Of a stretch of 51,421 bases of DNA, positions 18,201 through 25,902 are shown piece after piece. Numbering within the stretch: position 1 is the first letter of the stretch; the number at the start of each line of letters is the position of its first letter. Source of the DNA: Candidatus Magasanikiibacteriota bacterium (lineage in GTDB: Bacteria; Patescibacteriota; Patescibacteriia; Magasanikbacterales; GWA2-37-8). The notes beneath the pieces are model-generated. The model had not been told where the DNA came from. It did not search any database and was given only the letters and a program-made list of their open reading frames with translations. Location of the stretch: assembly GCA_023246655.1 (NCBI GenBank), contig JAHFHX010000007.1:1-51421 (forward strand), in the 5' to 3' direction. A program made the position numbers and the translations under genes.

Positions 18201-21097
18201 ATTTGGCTAAATGTGGGAATGGTAAAATTGAACCAGGTGAGGTGTGTGATGATGGCAGGCTGAATGATACCTATAATCATTGCAATGCCCAGTGTACCGG
18301 ACTGGTTGCCCCCCAAGGTAACGGTTCGCCAGGATACTGTGGTGATAACAAAGTAAACCCTCAAAATGAGTTGTGTGACGTAGGCAATAAGATTTGTTTC
18401 GGTGGAATAAATGATAAACAACCATGCCAAAAGGCAGCTCAGTGTAATGAGGAGTTTACACTCAATAATCCACAAATTAATCAAGGAAAAACGAATTTGG
18501 CGGTGGTAATCTGTCAAATCGTCAACAATCCTCCGCCAGATTATAAATGCCAGGTGCTTGATTTTAATTTTCAATTTGGTTTGGCAACATTAGATCTTAG
18601 TTCGTGTAAAGGCAGTAATTGCGACTTGGCTTTTGATGCCCCGACCGCACAAATGTTTGGGTTAGGACAAGACGCTGTTAAAGTACCAGTGGAAGTTAAT
18701 TGGAGTAAATGTGCTTCAGATCCAGCCAAGGTCAAAAATGGGTTATTGTATGGCTACAACAAAAAAACTGATTCGTGCAATTTTGATTGCCAGTCCTACG
18801 GCCCGTATTGTGGTGATGGGGTAGTGCAAGATGAATTTGGTGAAGACTGTGATGGGAATCAATCATGTACTATCGATGGACATAACGGTCAGCGGTTATG
18901 TAATTTATGCTCAGCTACTGATGCGGCTACTCTGGTGGGATGGTGGAAATTAGATGAAAACAGTAAGATTTTTATTGATTCTTCCGGTAAAAATAATGTG
19001 GGCGGTTGCACGAATAACGATTGTCCTATCTTTATTGCTCAAGGTAAAACCCGAGGAGCTGCTCAATTCGATTCTAGCAGCTTTATTAAGATTGATCATT
19101 CGCCCTCCCTTGATTTTAAAACTGTGACAATTGAAGCGTGGGTCAAAACTGCTAAGGCTGGTTATCAGTCGGGAATTCATAGTTTCATTAAGAAACAAAA
19201 AGCACGATATGATGGAGCTAATCAACTTGATGATATTGATTTTCAGTTGGAGTATTATCATAATGTATCAAATGGCCAAATTACCGCCGTGCGCTTAGAC
19301 TCGGGAGTATTCGGTGGGGTGACGGCGGATTTAGTAACGCCGTTTGAACCTGGTGAATGGCACCACTTAGCTGTTACGATTGACGATCAAAAGCAAATTA
19401 AATTTTTTGCCGATGGCGAACTATTAACCAATGTTACTAGGGTATATCCGCTAGGGGGGAGCAGGCCAATAGCTAATGGGAATTTCCCTATTTTCATTGG
19501 TGGCCAGCTTGACGATGGTAGCGCTATTGATGAAGTGAAGATATATAACCGTGCCTTGGTGGCCGGGGAAATCAAAGATCATTTTGCTCATAATTGGGTA
19601 TGTCAAGTCAATGATCTTAAGGAATTGTCGGTTGCAACTCCAGGCACGTGTGGTGATGGTGTGGTGGATCAGAATACCGAGGTGTGTGATCGGGGAAAGG
19701 CCAATAATGGTATTGCTTGCGCACCATCCTATGGCAAATCTTGTTCCTACTGTTCAGTTGATTGCAAACATGTTATCGATGTGCAGCCCACGGAATATTG
19801 TGGGGATGGTACGATCAATGGTTCCGAAGTGTGTGACACGGATAATAGCGTAAGCCCAACGGTTCTTTATGCCCGGGATAAAGATACTACGAGTACTGAA
19901 CAAAATCTAACGAACCGTGGTTATAAAGTGCGTGCTTGTGTAGAAGAGCCTCAGCCATTTTATGTTAATAAGCTTAATCAGTCGTATAGCCAAACCTTTG
20001 CTAAGGGAACCAAAACCTGTGTTAATAATTGTTCAAAAATAATTGTTAAAGAAACCGGAACGAACAGTTGCGTGGTGTGCGGTATTGATCCGAACGGCGT
20101 TAGTATTAATGGTAATATTCTCAATGTGTTAGAGCCACAATCGAACGATCCGCTTTATATGGCCTTAGAAAAAGCTTATTTGGATATCATATCCCCCAAT
20201 ATTGCTATGGGGTTATTTCATGTGGAGAACCACGCAGTAACTAATGTCTCTTCCTTTATTAATTTAGATTATAAAACTCCCTCTACCTTCAATAGCAACA
20301 GTTTATGTTCTATTGGTACGCCACGGTATCAAGCTCTATTACAATATGATCCAAACCCCAGTCATATATTTGATTTCCCAATTGTCTCTAAACCGCAGCC
20401 TTGGCAGTATGATTTAATTCTTTCGCCGGTGATGAGCGCGGATGGTTTAAAAGATTCAAAAACCAACCCGCTCCCACAAAGCGCCACGCCGGATAACGTG
20501 CGCGTAGTCGTTAGTTGGCTCGGAGTCGGCGGAGCCGATTTTATTGGTGGTTTTGTAGGTTTCGACGCCCAACAAAATTCTTTTACCTACGAAGGTCCTA
20601 GTCTCATGCCGACACAAGGTACAAATTACTATACCCAGCCGCCGTCCAAAAAATTTAGTGATATTTGGTATCATGGTTTTGGTCAGACCGCGGGAGGCAT
20701 TAACGAAGCAGCCTTTACGGTTAATACAAAACAGATGCCGCTTGATTTTTATTCCTTTTACGTTCGTAGCCCGGGCTCCAATTTTCCCCTCAAAAAGTTT
20801 AAAAGTTTGGTAAAATTGAAGGTCGATATTTATCTACCTGACAATGATGGTGTGGTGCCTTTTAATCTATTCGCTCGACCGTACAAGACGTTTACTTTAG
20901 ATGCTGCTGATTTTTCGACCCAGAATCCAGCCGCTAATTATTGGCAAGTGTTCAACCTGGTGTTTGGTCAGGATCCTGGCCAGTGTATTCAACAAGGAAA
21001 TAGCATATTTTGTGAGCCTGGAAAGGACATATCATTAGTTAGACGAATCGTTCCGGTTAATAAGATTATTACTGCACCAGAAAGTTTTAGTCACTAA
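9278..21097 (+). CDS. giant multidomain surface protein (3,939 aa) with T4SS-pilin-like N-terminus
   Basis: An uninterrupted 11.8-kb frame. In order: signal/membrane segment (about 12-38); the two-helix pilin-like segment with YAGYTWMTAAGNEEKI (about 55-130); a Cys knot CGGSCGSCGGDKCSQDSDC (about 397-425); three to four IPT/TIG-like domains (about 430-800); SbsA Ig-like domains (about 900-1380); five DUF4215-like CGxGxxxxGExCD repeats (about 1408-1640); an Ig-like strand set at about 1738 interrupted by a seven-bladed-type LVIVD repeat region (about 1805-2140) and resumed at about 2190; a pseudopilin-head-like stretch RLHDLQTVDRALESYVKN (about 2728-2790); six more Cys repeats (2919-3520); and a LamG/ConA-like domain (about 3219-3438). 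GTG start at 9278; ATG 9299 is an alternative, and neither has a good ribosome site. Likely an anchored adhesin or fibre. Confidence 0.88.
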   Translation: MKFIFAHMSQSKRLALITFLFTLVMGGVLIGATFAIAQEKPLDVGLTPIQPALGLAAFDIRIVVAKIIRAVLALLGLVALVLMLYAGYTWMTAAGNEEKIEQAKKILVNATIGLAIIFSSYAIVSFVIGKLVEATIQGQGGGGGGGGGNNPYFPRDAFYVDQLPAGGNVCIRNVHPVVVFNRNVVLDDGLQKNIIIEKVGEPGKAVPGTWSYADQKNTIIFAAQGDCGGGPADCFDASTTYRLIFKDVSQIKAEGSPDLLLNCSLKANCKNPVIFTTGEGVDRQPPTIKFDAPDPNTPLPLGPPVAVKISFTDDNGVQNIALRADGFFVGSQSIGGCQKSGSVTITWPTAFVGAGLHNLDSTGYDWAANKGTANVKVTLRPPHCFNGVRDEDETGLDCGGSCGSCGGDKCSQDSDCSSGYCEAGVCVNRMRITNVSPLSSAPGDYVTVSGLFFGTTTGKIYFASTSVPTAQDWVEAKLAQCIGAPKFNNWIPWQILVEAPGLSAGIKGPVRVVTASTTVNGVERKFTDQTNDNFGPVISDFTFTNQPRPSLCAAIPETAPPATSIALVGKNLGTLGGKSQILFGTSRATVNALTKNGLPNWTPNLINEVFVPLLGPSVVGIAAFNADGLESNGIRFIVQAGISADSPIISSVTPTQGSRGEYITIMGKNFGVVPGDILFDDQKNLPIKGNFSFPPVCGSSYWQDNQIVVKFDQERGVFGTTYVVRVQTATGKVSLPDSNYAFSLQPGQPGPGICRIDPVSGPVPLGVGQKLMLSGEYFGTDPVPYFWKLGADPKTTAGRSPGVKTTTSTRDGADEASTTPQLGAISGPVVISRTEDKKISNPVSFTANDCTKQDTCSTLGEYRCCSSGVDVGLCKLKSELCAGETRATAYVWRFSTQDIVAVPRVVERCNSATDEGKNIPTPAPNIQWDGINDNGDHHRVCRNAVATVEFSTTMDQNTVNNTTVLLKKCKDVTGNNCTENGSVALDSDSFQLRTAFGGEGGSRQYLEIKPQVTPWENNTWYQVVVTDALKSTGGKVNLTIAKDKPCGNVKNSAYCFVFKTDDQDCKLKAVVVTPYAYWTQVLEQPIKYRVLNTVFGDLNYFGNGLSTQHCILMDMSGYDWTWAAADKQYADIFGPNTKRQAQASALANTVNVGVPNDSVDIKATASTNTPGGLVSKTGVSPLIIDLSKPEVFDYWPNCLEACTNADVGVQFTTQMSNVNVNWNSVRLYKCVDENCFSTVELKANATPSVLQANRFIITIPHDDFQPNSLYKVSLSSTSTPVVQLWSMGKLNDLNSKGAPYKQEFSWRFRTKKEACKIDRLSIDPKDYQARFLNDRAVYTVQPYSAPDACAAAGQRLNPWAVSWDWVSSDPAVATVQSFKTQGKNNLCTATCVKRGSTVPSGVGVLYPVCGNAIIEAGEDCDSPDKSKGCGLDCRFLGNQDPKTCGDGIVDPTKGEACDPGDEKTKIACSSDCRHLGSTFAPQSKDVNTSICGNGFIGSGEDCDLGISPDVTTPTSSLGCSDKCVHFGTRLSTKWCYDHGDKNGQAGDYGGFSKVDFNKICSLAYSQCGDGIVSPDEDKDCDKGNGQHEKWCNDVCLYNSSDKKQCTPKDEGCDANGQYLGSSLLYATPSVCGDTIVGVGEDPECEKNVTQDHVGLLDPWSLVIGVGQGKLQPNSKPPAQQTNITASTNQQTKGGGTVSGSGKFSIPCGYTTDAQCQAYYKSSDYGVGGDSCCYLKPKLQTVFPVDKSTKVCPNTYIEAVFNKRIDEVTLKGNLLIARGLLGTSSSSPTPVYKGFIDSQKDAQVKLSGATAVGVIGKYAYVTAELSNALEVVDISNPASPAHVTALQGQTFMSPTAVAVASQSYLYVGADNTFQIIDSNIADQTKPKLLGALKDGDVINQQTAHLKGSYHGIAVDGNQAYVTSFLNGGLDGTLQVIDASDKNKPVPVISFSNQDKVNGQAINLPGALAITVANGYAYVVGYGGYLQIIDVHDPGKPLTLGSLGGLGVIYGTPIVVGDIAYVASYSSNKLWIINVQDKNKPVIVGSLANGTDGSYLSNPTAVRVLGKYAFIISNDEQNKSGSVGLEIVDISSSTLPRHVMAVPTKKSQPYGVMIASDYVYVTAYSGGALEIIDVADFNPLNSNTCLEDVTNLITQAGGDVGTFPWYKRWLYYAIAFLKNVWSSTAGAANPAPSRWCVVGDVGTAQVVPRTTTTSSVFVRLTRPLAYATSYAVILKEGIRDTNGVRIGTSTIPNIKNINWRFETDSAICEVKGANIVPPEVLFSRVGASTTLEAKATTANGAFIQSIPGFYAWDYLWGPPDNPFVQVAVTTSSLATTTAKNRNGEIDVWAAARITNNIYTPTQGVVATGRSHITVLLCENPWPPKDLYYKGQGPFTILPYEDSEVNNDGYDTVSDTFSNIPILPSKVVTEPKNGYFHFSTYYCADNGSVGTFDDLPYFRSVVQVTPQELEYSTKGTCEVTGKSCSNDGNCGQAYSTTTYTTDYNLFIGDKDGGVCGGTAAAPPTIRYFADKNNQSMGCNFAIDCLARQEFQDWAGKNKLSPDCFSDGIKTVLHCQKFQPLKRWLFTNKNNTDVMGIQVFANPKHLSAEQWYKKEKVAGGQGFAGQVSSLQLAGYNAVSDGNNVYIDALNYSTTTESLFSNIYLFSINSDAQADTRQVFEQLLKNLKFNTNLTNFGYCGPSIDKPLFEQTCRTDIDCPAGQTCSAQVDKLLRNNQRLHDLQTVDRALESYVKNQKIYPNLKEGTYLTGQTFSVWSSWSVLGNALGTGLPTDPVNQLGMAGTCGTSTQFFGKFCVQDSDCPQLNNATTTCVLHDPATGWSTADRRFSFACASSSYAYRYIFSTTTGYTFKSHFEDAVPLSKDSFTGFINGFGFSTTTRFGLSGTTFPANICAGDQEISTLNQGTCGDGQINWGRGEQCDPPGYKLYDKSTCQNNPNGSYTIKECDATCLWKAPQSIACKNLAKCGNGKIEPGEVCDDGRLNDTYNHCNAQCTGLVAPQGNGSPGYCGDNKVNPQNELCDVGNKICFGGINDKQPCQKAAQCNEEFTLNNPQINQGKTNLAVVICQIVNNPPPDYKCQVLDFNFQFGLATLDLSSCKGSNCDLAFDAPTAQMFGLGQDAVKVPVEVNWSKCASDPAKVKNGLLYGYNKKTDSCNFDCQSYGPYCGDGVVQDEFGEDCDGNQSCTIDGHNGQRLCNLCSATDAATLVGWWKLDENSKIFIDSSGKNNVGGCTNNDCPIFIAQGKTRGAAQFDSSSFIKIDHSPSLDFKTVTIEAWVKTAKAGYQSGIHSFIKKQKARYDGANQLDDIDFQLEYYHNVSNGQITAVRLDSGVFGGVTADLVTPFEPGEWHHLAVTIDDQKQIKFFADGELLTNVTRVYPLGGSRPIANGNFPIFIGGQLDDGSAIDEVKIYNRALVAGEIKDHFAHNWVCQVNDLKELSVATPGTCGDGVVDQNTEVCDRGKANNGIACAPSYGKSCSYCSVDCKHVIDVQPTEYCGDGTINGSEVCDTDNSVSPTVLYARDKDTTSTEQNLTNRGYKVRACVEEPQPFYVNKLNQSYSQTFAKGTKTCVNNCSKIIVKETGTNSCVVCGIDPNGVSINGNILNVLEPQSNDPLYMALEKAYLDIISPNIAMGLFHVENHAVTNVSSFINLDYKTPSTFNSNSLCSIGTPRYQALLQYDPNPSHIFDFPIVSKPQPWQYDLILSPVMSADGLKDSKTNPLPQSATPDNVRVVVSWLGVGGADFIGGFVGFDAQQNSFTYEGPSLMPTQGTNYYTQPPSKKFSDIWYHGFGQTAGGINEAAFTVNTKQMPLDFYSFYVRSPGSNFPLKKFKSLVKLKVDIYLPDNDGVVPFNLFARPYKTFTLDAADFSTQNPAANYWQVFNLVFGQDPGQCIQQGNSIFCEPGKDISLVRRIVPVNKIITAPESFSH

Positions 21098-21102
21098 TCA
21101 AT

Positions 21103-21528
21103 ATGAATAAAAGAACTTTGGTAATAGTTGTTGGAGTAGTGATAGTGGGCATCATCATTGCCATAATTGTTCAGCGACGGCACGGCCAGTCACCGGCTGT
21201 TCTCACAACAACCGCTGCTCCGACGGCAGACCCTCAAACACAACAAGCAAACCGAATCGCTCAAACTTTTCAGACCGCCCTTAAAATCGATCAAGATTTA
21301 GATGGGTTGAGTGATGAAGAAGAAAAAAAGTACGGTACCAGTCCAGCCTCTTCTGATACTGATCAGGATGGTTTGCTTGATAAAGACGAAGTAACTATTT
21401 TTAAGACTGATCCGCTTAAAACGGATACCTATGGCATTGGCCATCTGGATGGGTGGAGTGTACAGCGTGGTATTATTTTGCCTGATGGGAAAATTAATCA
21501 AGCGCAGTTGAATAAATTTAAAAAATAA
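21103..21528 (+). CDS. membrane-anchored protein with thrombospondin type-3 (calcium-binding) repeats
   Basis: 141 residues: one N-terminal membrane helix (LVIVVGVVIVGIIIAIIV), a Thr/Ala/Gln-rich linker, then DQDLDGLSDEEE, DTDQDGLLDKDE and TDTYGIG-type repeats of the Ca2+-binding TSP3 kind. It starts 5 nt after the giant gene, so it is probably co-transcribed. First of three similar proteins in a row. Confidence 0.8.
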   Translation: MNKRTLVIVVGVVIVGIIIAIIVQRRHGQSPAVLTTTAAPTADPQTQQANRIAQTFQTALKIDQDLDGLSDEEEKKYGTSPASSDTDQDGLLDKDEVTIFKTDPLKTDTYGIGHLDGWSVQRGIILPDGKINQAQLNKFKK

Positions 21529-21560
21529 TTTTTAATCTCTTTGAATTTTTGAACATACCT

Positions 21561-21663
21561 TTTGTCATCCCGAGCGAGGCTTCGCAGCCGACGAGGGATC
21601 TCTGTCCGGTTCGACAATTGGCCAAGTGAGCCAGAGATTCCTCCTTCGTCGTCGGAATGACAA
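21561..21663. repeat. GTCATCCCGAGCG-type palindromic repeat
   Basis: GTCATCCCGAGCGAGGCTTC and the right end CGTCGTCGGAATGAC form long inverted arms, with GGGATCTCTGTC and AGAGATTCCTCC pairing inside. Related copies lie at 27817, 28424, 31318, 32820 (half) and inside elp3 at 34493. Confidence 0.85.
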
Positions 21664-21699
21664 TTGGGTTCCGTAATTCAAGGTAAACTTTATTCTCAT

Positions 21700-22578
21700 A
21701 TGTTTGAAAACCAACCTTCCAACCAAGCTCTACCACCAACCAATCTTCCTACCGAACCGGAAGATATGCTGGCTGGGGTCGAACAAGAACCAGCGGCCGG
21801 TTCAACTCCAGTCGAACCAACTAGTGCTATGCAGGCCGGGCTCCTTAAGAAAAAAATGCCATCCGTCAGCGCTATGGCTCCAGCGATTCCTGAAAGCATG
21901 AGTCCACCACTTGAAGAATTAACCGGAGTAATGATGAAAAAACCGGTAATTGGGAAAATTTTTATTGTTGTGGGGGTAATTTTAGTAATAAGTGTTATCG
22001 GTTTTGCGGGAGTTTGGTTTTTTGGACAGCGCAATAATTCGTCTTCCCCACTAACAGCGCCTCCAACTGTAACGGAACCAGAACCATCACCCCCTGCACC
22101 CGCAGCTCCAGCCCCTGAGGCAGCCGCACCCCAACCACCACCCGCGCCATTAACTGCAAGTAGTGCGGCTGATGTTGCTCTTAAAACGAAGAGTGACAAG
22201 ATCCTTTTTGGAGAACAAGTGGATGCTGATAAAGATGGAATTGCTGATTCCCACGAGCAAGAGTTAGGCACTAATCCAAATAATCCTGATACGGATCGCG
22301 ATGGTTTAACTGATGGTGAGGAAGTAGCTCAATATCATACCAATCCTCTTAATCCAGATAGTGATGGGGATGGGCTCAGCGATGGCGATGAAATAAAAAT
22401 ATGGCATACTGATCCATTGAATCCCGACACTGACCATGATGGCTATCCTGATGGTACAGAGGTGAAGAATGGTTATAATCCGTTAGGATCAGGGCGCATG
22501 CCATCAGGCAGTCCTTCCAGCACTGTTGTCACTAGTTCAGCAAAAAGTTCAGCTGCAGCCTCTTCATCGTTAAAATAG
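21700..22578 (+). CDS. membrane-anchored TSP3-repeat protein
   Basis: 292 residues from the ATG at 21700, chosen because the upstream TTG at 21664 lies against a palindromic repeat. A disordered Pro/Glu-rich N-terminus, one membrane helix (IGKIFIVVGVILVISVIGFA, about 85-110), a Pro/Ala linker, then four aspartate-rich TSP3 repeats (DADKDGIADSHE, DTDRDGLTDGEE, DSDGDGLSDGDE, DTDHDGYPDGTE) and a Ser-rich tail. The extracellular part should bind calcium. Confidence 0.8.
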   Translation: MFENQPSNQALPPTNLPTEPEDMLAGVEQEPAAGSTPVEPTSAMQAGLLKKKMPSVSAMAPAIPESMSPPLEELTGVMMKKPVIGKIFIVVGVILVISVIGFAGVWFFGQRNNSSSPLTAPPTVTEPEPSPPAPAAPAPEAAAPQPPPAPLTASSAADVALKTKSDKILFGEQVDADKDGIADSHEQELGTNPNNPDTDRDGLTDGEEVAQYHTNPLNPDSDGDGLSDGDEIKIWHTDPLNPDTDHDGYPDGTEVKNGYNPLGSGRMPSGSPSSTVVTSSAKSSAAASSSLK

Positions 22579-22611
22579 AAATCAATCATCATTGACGATT
22601 AAGTAAAGCGT

Positions 22612-23778
22612 ATGTGGGGAAAAAAAAAGATTGCACCAACAGCTCATCAACCAACCATGGCTATTCAAACGATGCCACGGGAGTTTTATGCTGGCGCTAA
22701 TCCGGTTGTTAAGTTCAAAACCGTCGAACAGGAAGTACTCATTCATCCCCCTCCTTCCGCTGTTCCAGCGCGCTCTCCTTCGGCATCACCACCACAAGCA
22801 CCATCAGGAATTAAAGCGTGGCTTGGGAACAGGCGACGATTATGGTGGGGAATAGCAGGGTTACTCATTATCTTTGTGGTTGGTGCTAGTTGGTATTATT
22901 GGCGACAAGCCACGCGGCTGCAGCCACCAGTTACGGTACAATTAGCTGAGCAAACCCCGCCGTCACCTGCTTCAGAAAATACCGTTCCGGTTATTCCCTC
23001 AACAACCCCCGAGGAAACGCCACCGCCTCTGGCCGCTACTTCTACCCAGGAAAAAATTGAATTTCCTTCGGTATTACTTGGTGATAGTGAGGATTCAGAT
23101 CATGATGGTCTTACTGAAGCTGAAGAAGAACTCTTTGGGACTGATCAGAGTGTACCCGATACTGACGCCGATCGGTATCCGGATGGCCATGAAGTGTATA
23201 ATTTGTACAATCCAGGCGGTAAAGAACCAGAAAAATTAATTGAATCCGGTCGAGTTAAAGATTGGGAAAATCCATTATATGGTTACCACATATATTATCC
23301 AGCGTCATGGGCAGTAGGAAACGTTGATCCTGATTATCGTACCGTATTATTTAGTGCTATTACTGGGGAGTATGTTGAAGTCCGGGTTGTCGATAAAGGC
23401 CCGTCATTTACCTTGGCCGATTGGCTCGCGGTGGAGGCACCCACAGAGCGACAGAGTGATTTAGTGAATTTCCAGAGTGTTTTTAAAGTGCCCGGAATGC
23501 GGCGAGCCGATTACCTCGTATACTATTTTGAAGATGAAAAACATTTGTATATTATATTGTATAATACAACTACCAGTCCCGTAGTAAATTATCGACTTAC
23601 TGTAAAAATGATGGCAAGAAGTTTTCGTCTTCCCGAAAGTACAAACCTTATACCACGGCGAGTCGATATCGAGAGCGCTCCAACCACGACTGAAGGTGCC
23701 CAGGTGGTAACGGCAACATCTTCCAATAAAGAAAGTGCTACTTCATCAGTAGTTAGTTCATCAACAGCGCCCTTATGA
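22612..23778 (+). CDS. membrane protein with one TSP3 segment and a C-terminal PsbP/DUF-like domain
   Basis: 388 residues: a cytoplasmic Pro-rich N-terminus, a membrane helix (LWWGIAGLLIIFVVGASWYY, about 80-102), a Pro/Thr linker, one TSP3 stretch (DSDHDGLTEAEEE, DTDADRYPDGHE), and a folded region (about 215-345) beginning with YGYHIYYPASW that resembles small lipoprotein-type domains. The last four bases overlap ybeY (ATGA), which indicates translational coupling. Confidence 0.72.
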   Translation: MWGKKKIAPTAHQPTMAIQTMPREFYAGANPVVKFKTVEQEVLIHPPPSAVPARSPSASPPQAPSGIKAWLGNRRRLWWGIAGLLIIFVVGASWYYWRQATRLQPPVTVQLAEQTPPSPASENTVPVIPSTTPEETPPPLAATSTQEKIEFPSVLLGDSEDSDHDGLTEAEEELFGTDQSVPDTDADRYPDGHEVYNLYNPGGKEPEKLIESGRVKDWENPLYGYHIYYPASWAVGNVDPDYRTVLFSAITGEYVEVRVVDKGPSFTLADWLAVEAPTERQSDLVNFQSVFKVPGMRRADYLVYYFEDEKHLYIILYNTTTSPVVNYRLTVKMMARSFRLPESTNLIPRRVDIESAPTTTEGAQVVTATSSNKESATSSVVSSSTAPL

Positions 23779-24221
23779 TTGAGGTCATGGTGAATCAAAC
23801 GGTGCGGACGAAGCTCCATTCTTCTTCCATTCGGAAGGCGGTAGAATTTATTGCTCGTCATGAGCCGCGCGTGCGTGGTGCCGTTGAGATACAGCTAATT
23901 GGAGAGCGTTACATGCAAAAACTCAATCATCGTTTCCGGGGTCAAAATCGAGTCACCGACGTCTTATCGTTTTCGTGGCGGGAGGATACACAGTGGCAGG
24001 GAAACCATCTTGGGCAGCTCTATCTTTGTCCAAAATATATTCAGCGGCAGGCGAAGCGTTTTGGGGTCACGCCAACCGAAGAATTTTTACGCACCTTAGT
24101 GCACGGATTGCTGCACTTAATTGGATACGACCATCAAACTGCACAAGAAGCACGACGGATGTTTTCTGTACAAGAACGATTAGTCGACCGGGCAGGAGTC
24201 CGTTACCGAATTCATATATGA
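23775..24221 (+). CDS. ybeY: endoribonuclease YbeY
   Basis: 148-residue zinc metalloprotein needed for rRNA maturation and 70S quality control in bacteria. The signature HGLLHLIGYDH with a downstream Glu, and NHRFRGQNRVTDVLSFSW, are clear. It overlaps both neighbours by 4 nt (ATGA), so this is a tight operon. Confidence 0.94.
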   Translation: MIEVMVNQTVRTKLHSSSIRKAVEFIARHEPRVRGAVEIQLIGERYMQKLNHRFRGQNRVTDVLSFSWREDTQWQGNHLGQLYLCPKYIQRQAKRFGVTPTEEFLRTLVHGLLHLIGYDHQTAQEARRMFSVQERLVDRAGVRYRIHI

Positions 24222-24583
24222 AATATTTTCGTCTTATTCAAAGTTTCCGTGATGCCATCCGAGGATTTCGGTTTGTATTTCGAACTGAGCAGAATTTTCG
24301 TATTCAAGTACTGGTGGCCATGGTGGCCTTGGGCGCGGTGATATTATTTCCCTTGCGCACAACGGAGCGAATTGTTATTGTATTGCTTATCACCATGGTT
24401 TTAACTATGGAACTCTTAAATACTGCTTTAGAATATTTTACCGATCTTCTTAAACCACGCCTTCATCAATATGTTGAAAGAATTAAAGATATTATGGCGG
24501 GAGCGGTCCTCTTGACATCGCTCGCGGCAGTGGTAGTGGGTCTCCTTATTTTTGTACCGTACTTTATTGATTTAGTAAAATAG
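24218..24583 (+). CDS. dgkA: diacylglycerol kinase / undecaprenol kinase
   Basis: 121-residue integral membrane kinase with three membrane helices. The family pattern is visible: FRDAIRGFRFVFRTEQNFRI, the catalytic-region MELLNTALEYFTDLL, and RIKDIMAGAVLLTSL. The ATG at 24218 overlaps the ybeY stop. In Gram-positive-type envelopes the enzyme recycles undecaprenol; the exact lipid substrate here is not known. Confidence 0.92.
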   Translation: MKYFRLIQSFRDAIRGFRFVFRTEQNFRIQVLVAMVALGAVILFPLRTTERIVIVLLITMVLTMELLNTALEYFTDLLKPRLHQYVERIKDIMAGAVLLTSLAAVVVGLLIFVPYFIDLVK

Positions 24584-24613
24584 TGTATAATGAGTGAGGG
24601 TGAGAATTTATGT

Positions 24614-25879
24614 ATGAGTATGCGCAAGCGTCACGATCAATTAATTGCCGGGCTTGATATTGGTTCCTCGGCTATCAGAATGGCGGTGGGCCAGTTTATT
24701 GCTCGAGATGATGAACGAGAAGTGCTGCTCCAAATTCTAGGAGCCGCCGAGGCACCATCAAGCGGAATACACAAAGGAGTAATAACGAGTATTGAGGATG
24801 TAGTATCTTCTATTTCGGCGTGCTTAGAGAATGCTGAACGCATGGTAGGGGTCCCTGTTCAGAGCGCCTGGGTAGGAATTTCTGGTCTGCATATAATGTC
24901 GCAAACCAGTAAGGGGGTGGTAGCAGTTTCTAAAGCCGATAATGAAATTTCCGAAGAGGATGTTGAACGGGCAATTGAAGCCTCACGCGCGATTGCCACC
25001 CCACTCAATTATGAAGTGCTTCACGTGTTGCCCCGTAGTTTTGCCATTGATGGACAAGCTAATATTAAAGATCCCATTGGCATGACGGGAATTCGGTTAG
25101 AAGTGGATGCCAATATAATCCTTGGTTCGTCCTCCCAAATTAAGAATTTAACCAAAGCCGTGTATCGTACCGGCCTTTCAATTGAAGATTTAGTATTGTC
25201 AGTTTTGGCTACCGCTGAAGCCGTGGTTACTGATCGGCAAAAAGAGCTGGGTGTTATGGTGGTAAATATGGGCGTAGCAACCACCAGTATTGCTGTGTTT
25301 GAAGAGGGTGATTTATTGGCAACAACAATTTTACCCATTGGGTCAGAACATATCACTAATGATATTGCGATTGGTCTTAGAACGTCCATTGATTTAGCGG
25401 AAGCGGTAAAAATCAATCATGGTGATTGTCGCGCTGCAGAAATTTCCAAGCGAGAAGAAATTGATTTATTAGAGCTGGGATCGCCGGAACATGAATTGAT
25501 AAAAAAACAATACGTTAGCGAGATTATTAACGCTCGGGTTGAGGAAATTCTTCATAAAATTGATCAAGAACTTATTCGAATTAAACGGTCAGGATTATTA
25601 CCAGCCGGAGTAGTGTTAACCGGCGGTGGGGCTAAATTGCCAGGAATGGTAGAAATAGTTAAGCAGAAACTCAGGCTGCCAGCTCTGCTTGGGTACCCAT
25701 TGCATCTTACGAGTGTTACTGACAAAGTCAACGATCTAGCTTTCTCCACAGCCGTTGGGTTGGTACAATGGGGCAGTCATATGTTGGGGGAGGGAAGCGG
25801 ACATTCGCCTGGCCATTTCCAAAAGGTCAATGCTGCTTCCAATCAACTTAAACGATGGATTAAGGCCTTACTCCCTTAG
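24614..25879 (+). CDS. ftsA: cell division protein FtsA
   Basis: Actin-like membrane tether of FtsZ. Phosphate 1 motif GLDIGSSAIRMAVG; the 1C domain SSGIHKGVITSIEDVVSSIS; phosphate 2 GVMVVNMGVATTSIAVFEEG; adenosine motif VVLTGGGAKLPGM; and a C-terminal amphipathic helix NQLKRWIKALLP. GAGGGTGAG lies 9 nt before the ATG at 24614; the in-frame ATG at 24590 is an alternative. Followed by a terminator and then ftsZ. Confidence 0.95.
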   Translation: MSMRKRHDQLIAGLDIGSSAIRMAVGQFIARDDEREVLLQILGAAEAPSSGIHKGVITSIEDVVSSISACLENAERMVGVPVQSAWVGISGLHIMSQTSKGVVAVSKADNEISEEDVERAIEASRAIATPLNYEVLHVLPRSFAIDGQANIKDPIGMTGIRLEVDANIILGSSSQIKNLTKAVYRTGLSIEDLVLSVLATAEAVVTDRQKELGVMVVNMGVATTSIAVFEEGDLLATTILPIGSEHITNDIAIGLRTSIDLAEAVKINHGDCRAAEISKREEIDLLELGSPEHELIKKQYVSEIINARVEEILHKIDQELIRIKRSGLLPAGVVLTGGGAKLPGMVEIVKQKLRLPALLGYPLHLTSVTDKVNDLAFSTAVGLVQWGSHMLGEGSGHSPGHFQKVNAASNQLKRWIKALLP

Positions 25880-25902
25880 TGGATTTTTTGTGACCATGGC
25901 GA

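Noticed and set aside
9278..21097. Assembly artefact or fused genes for the giant ORF
   Set aside because: The frame is open over 11.8 kb with consistent codon use, and repeated domains have diverged copies rather than identical tandem sequence.
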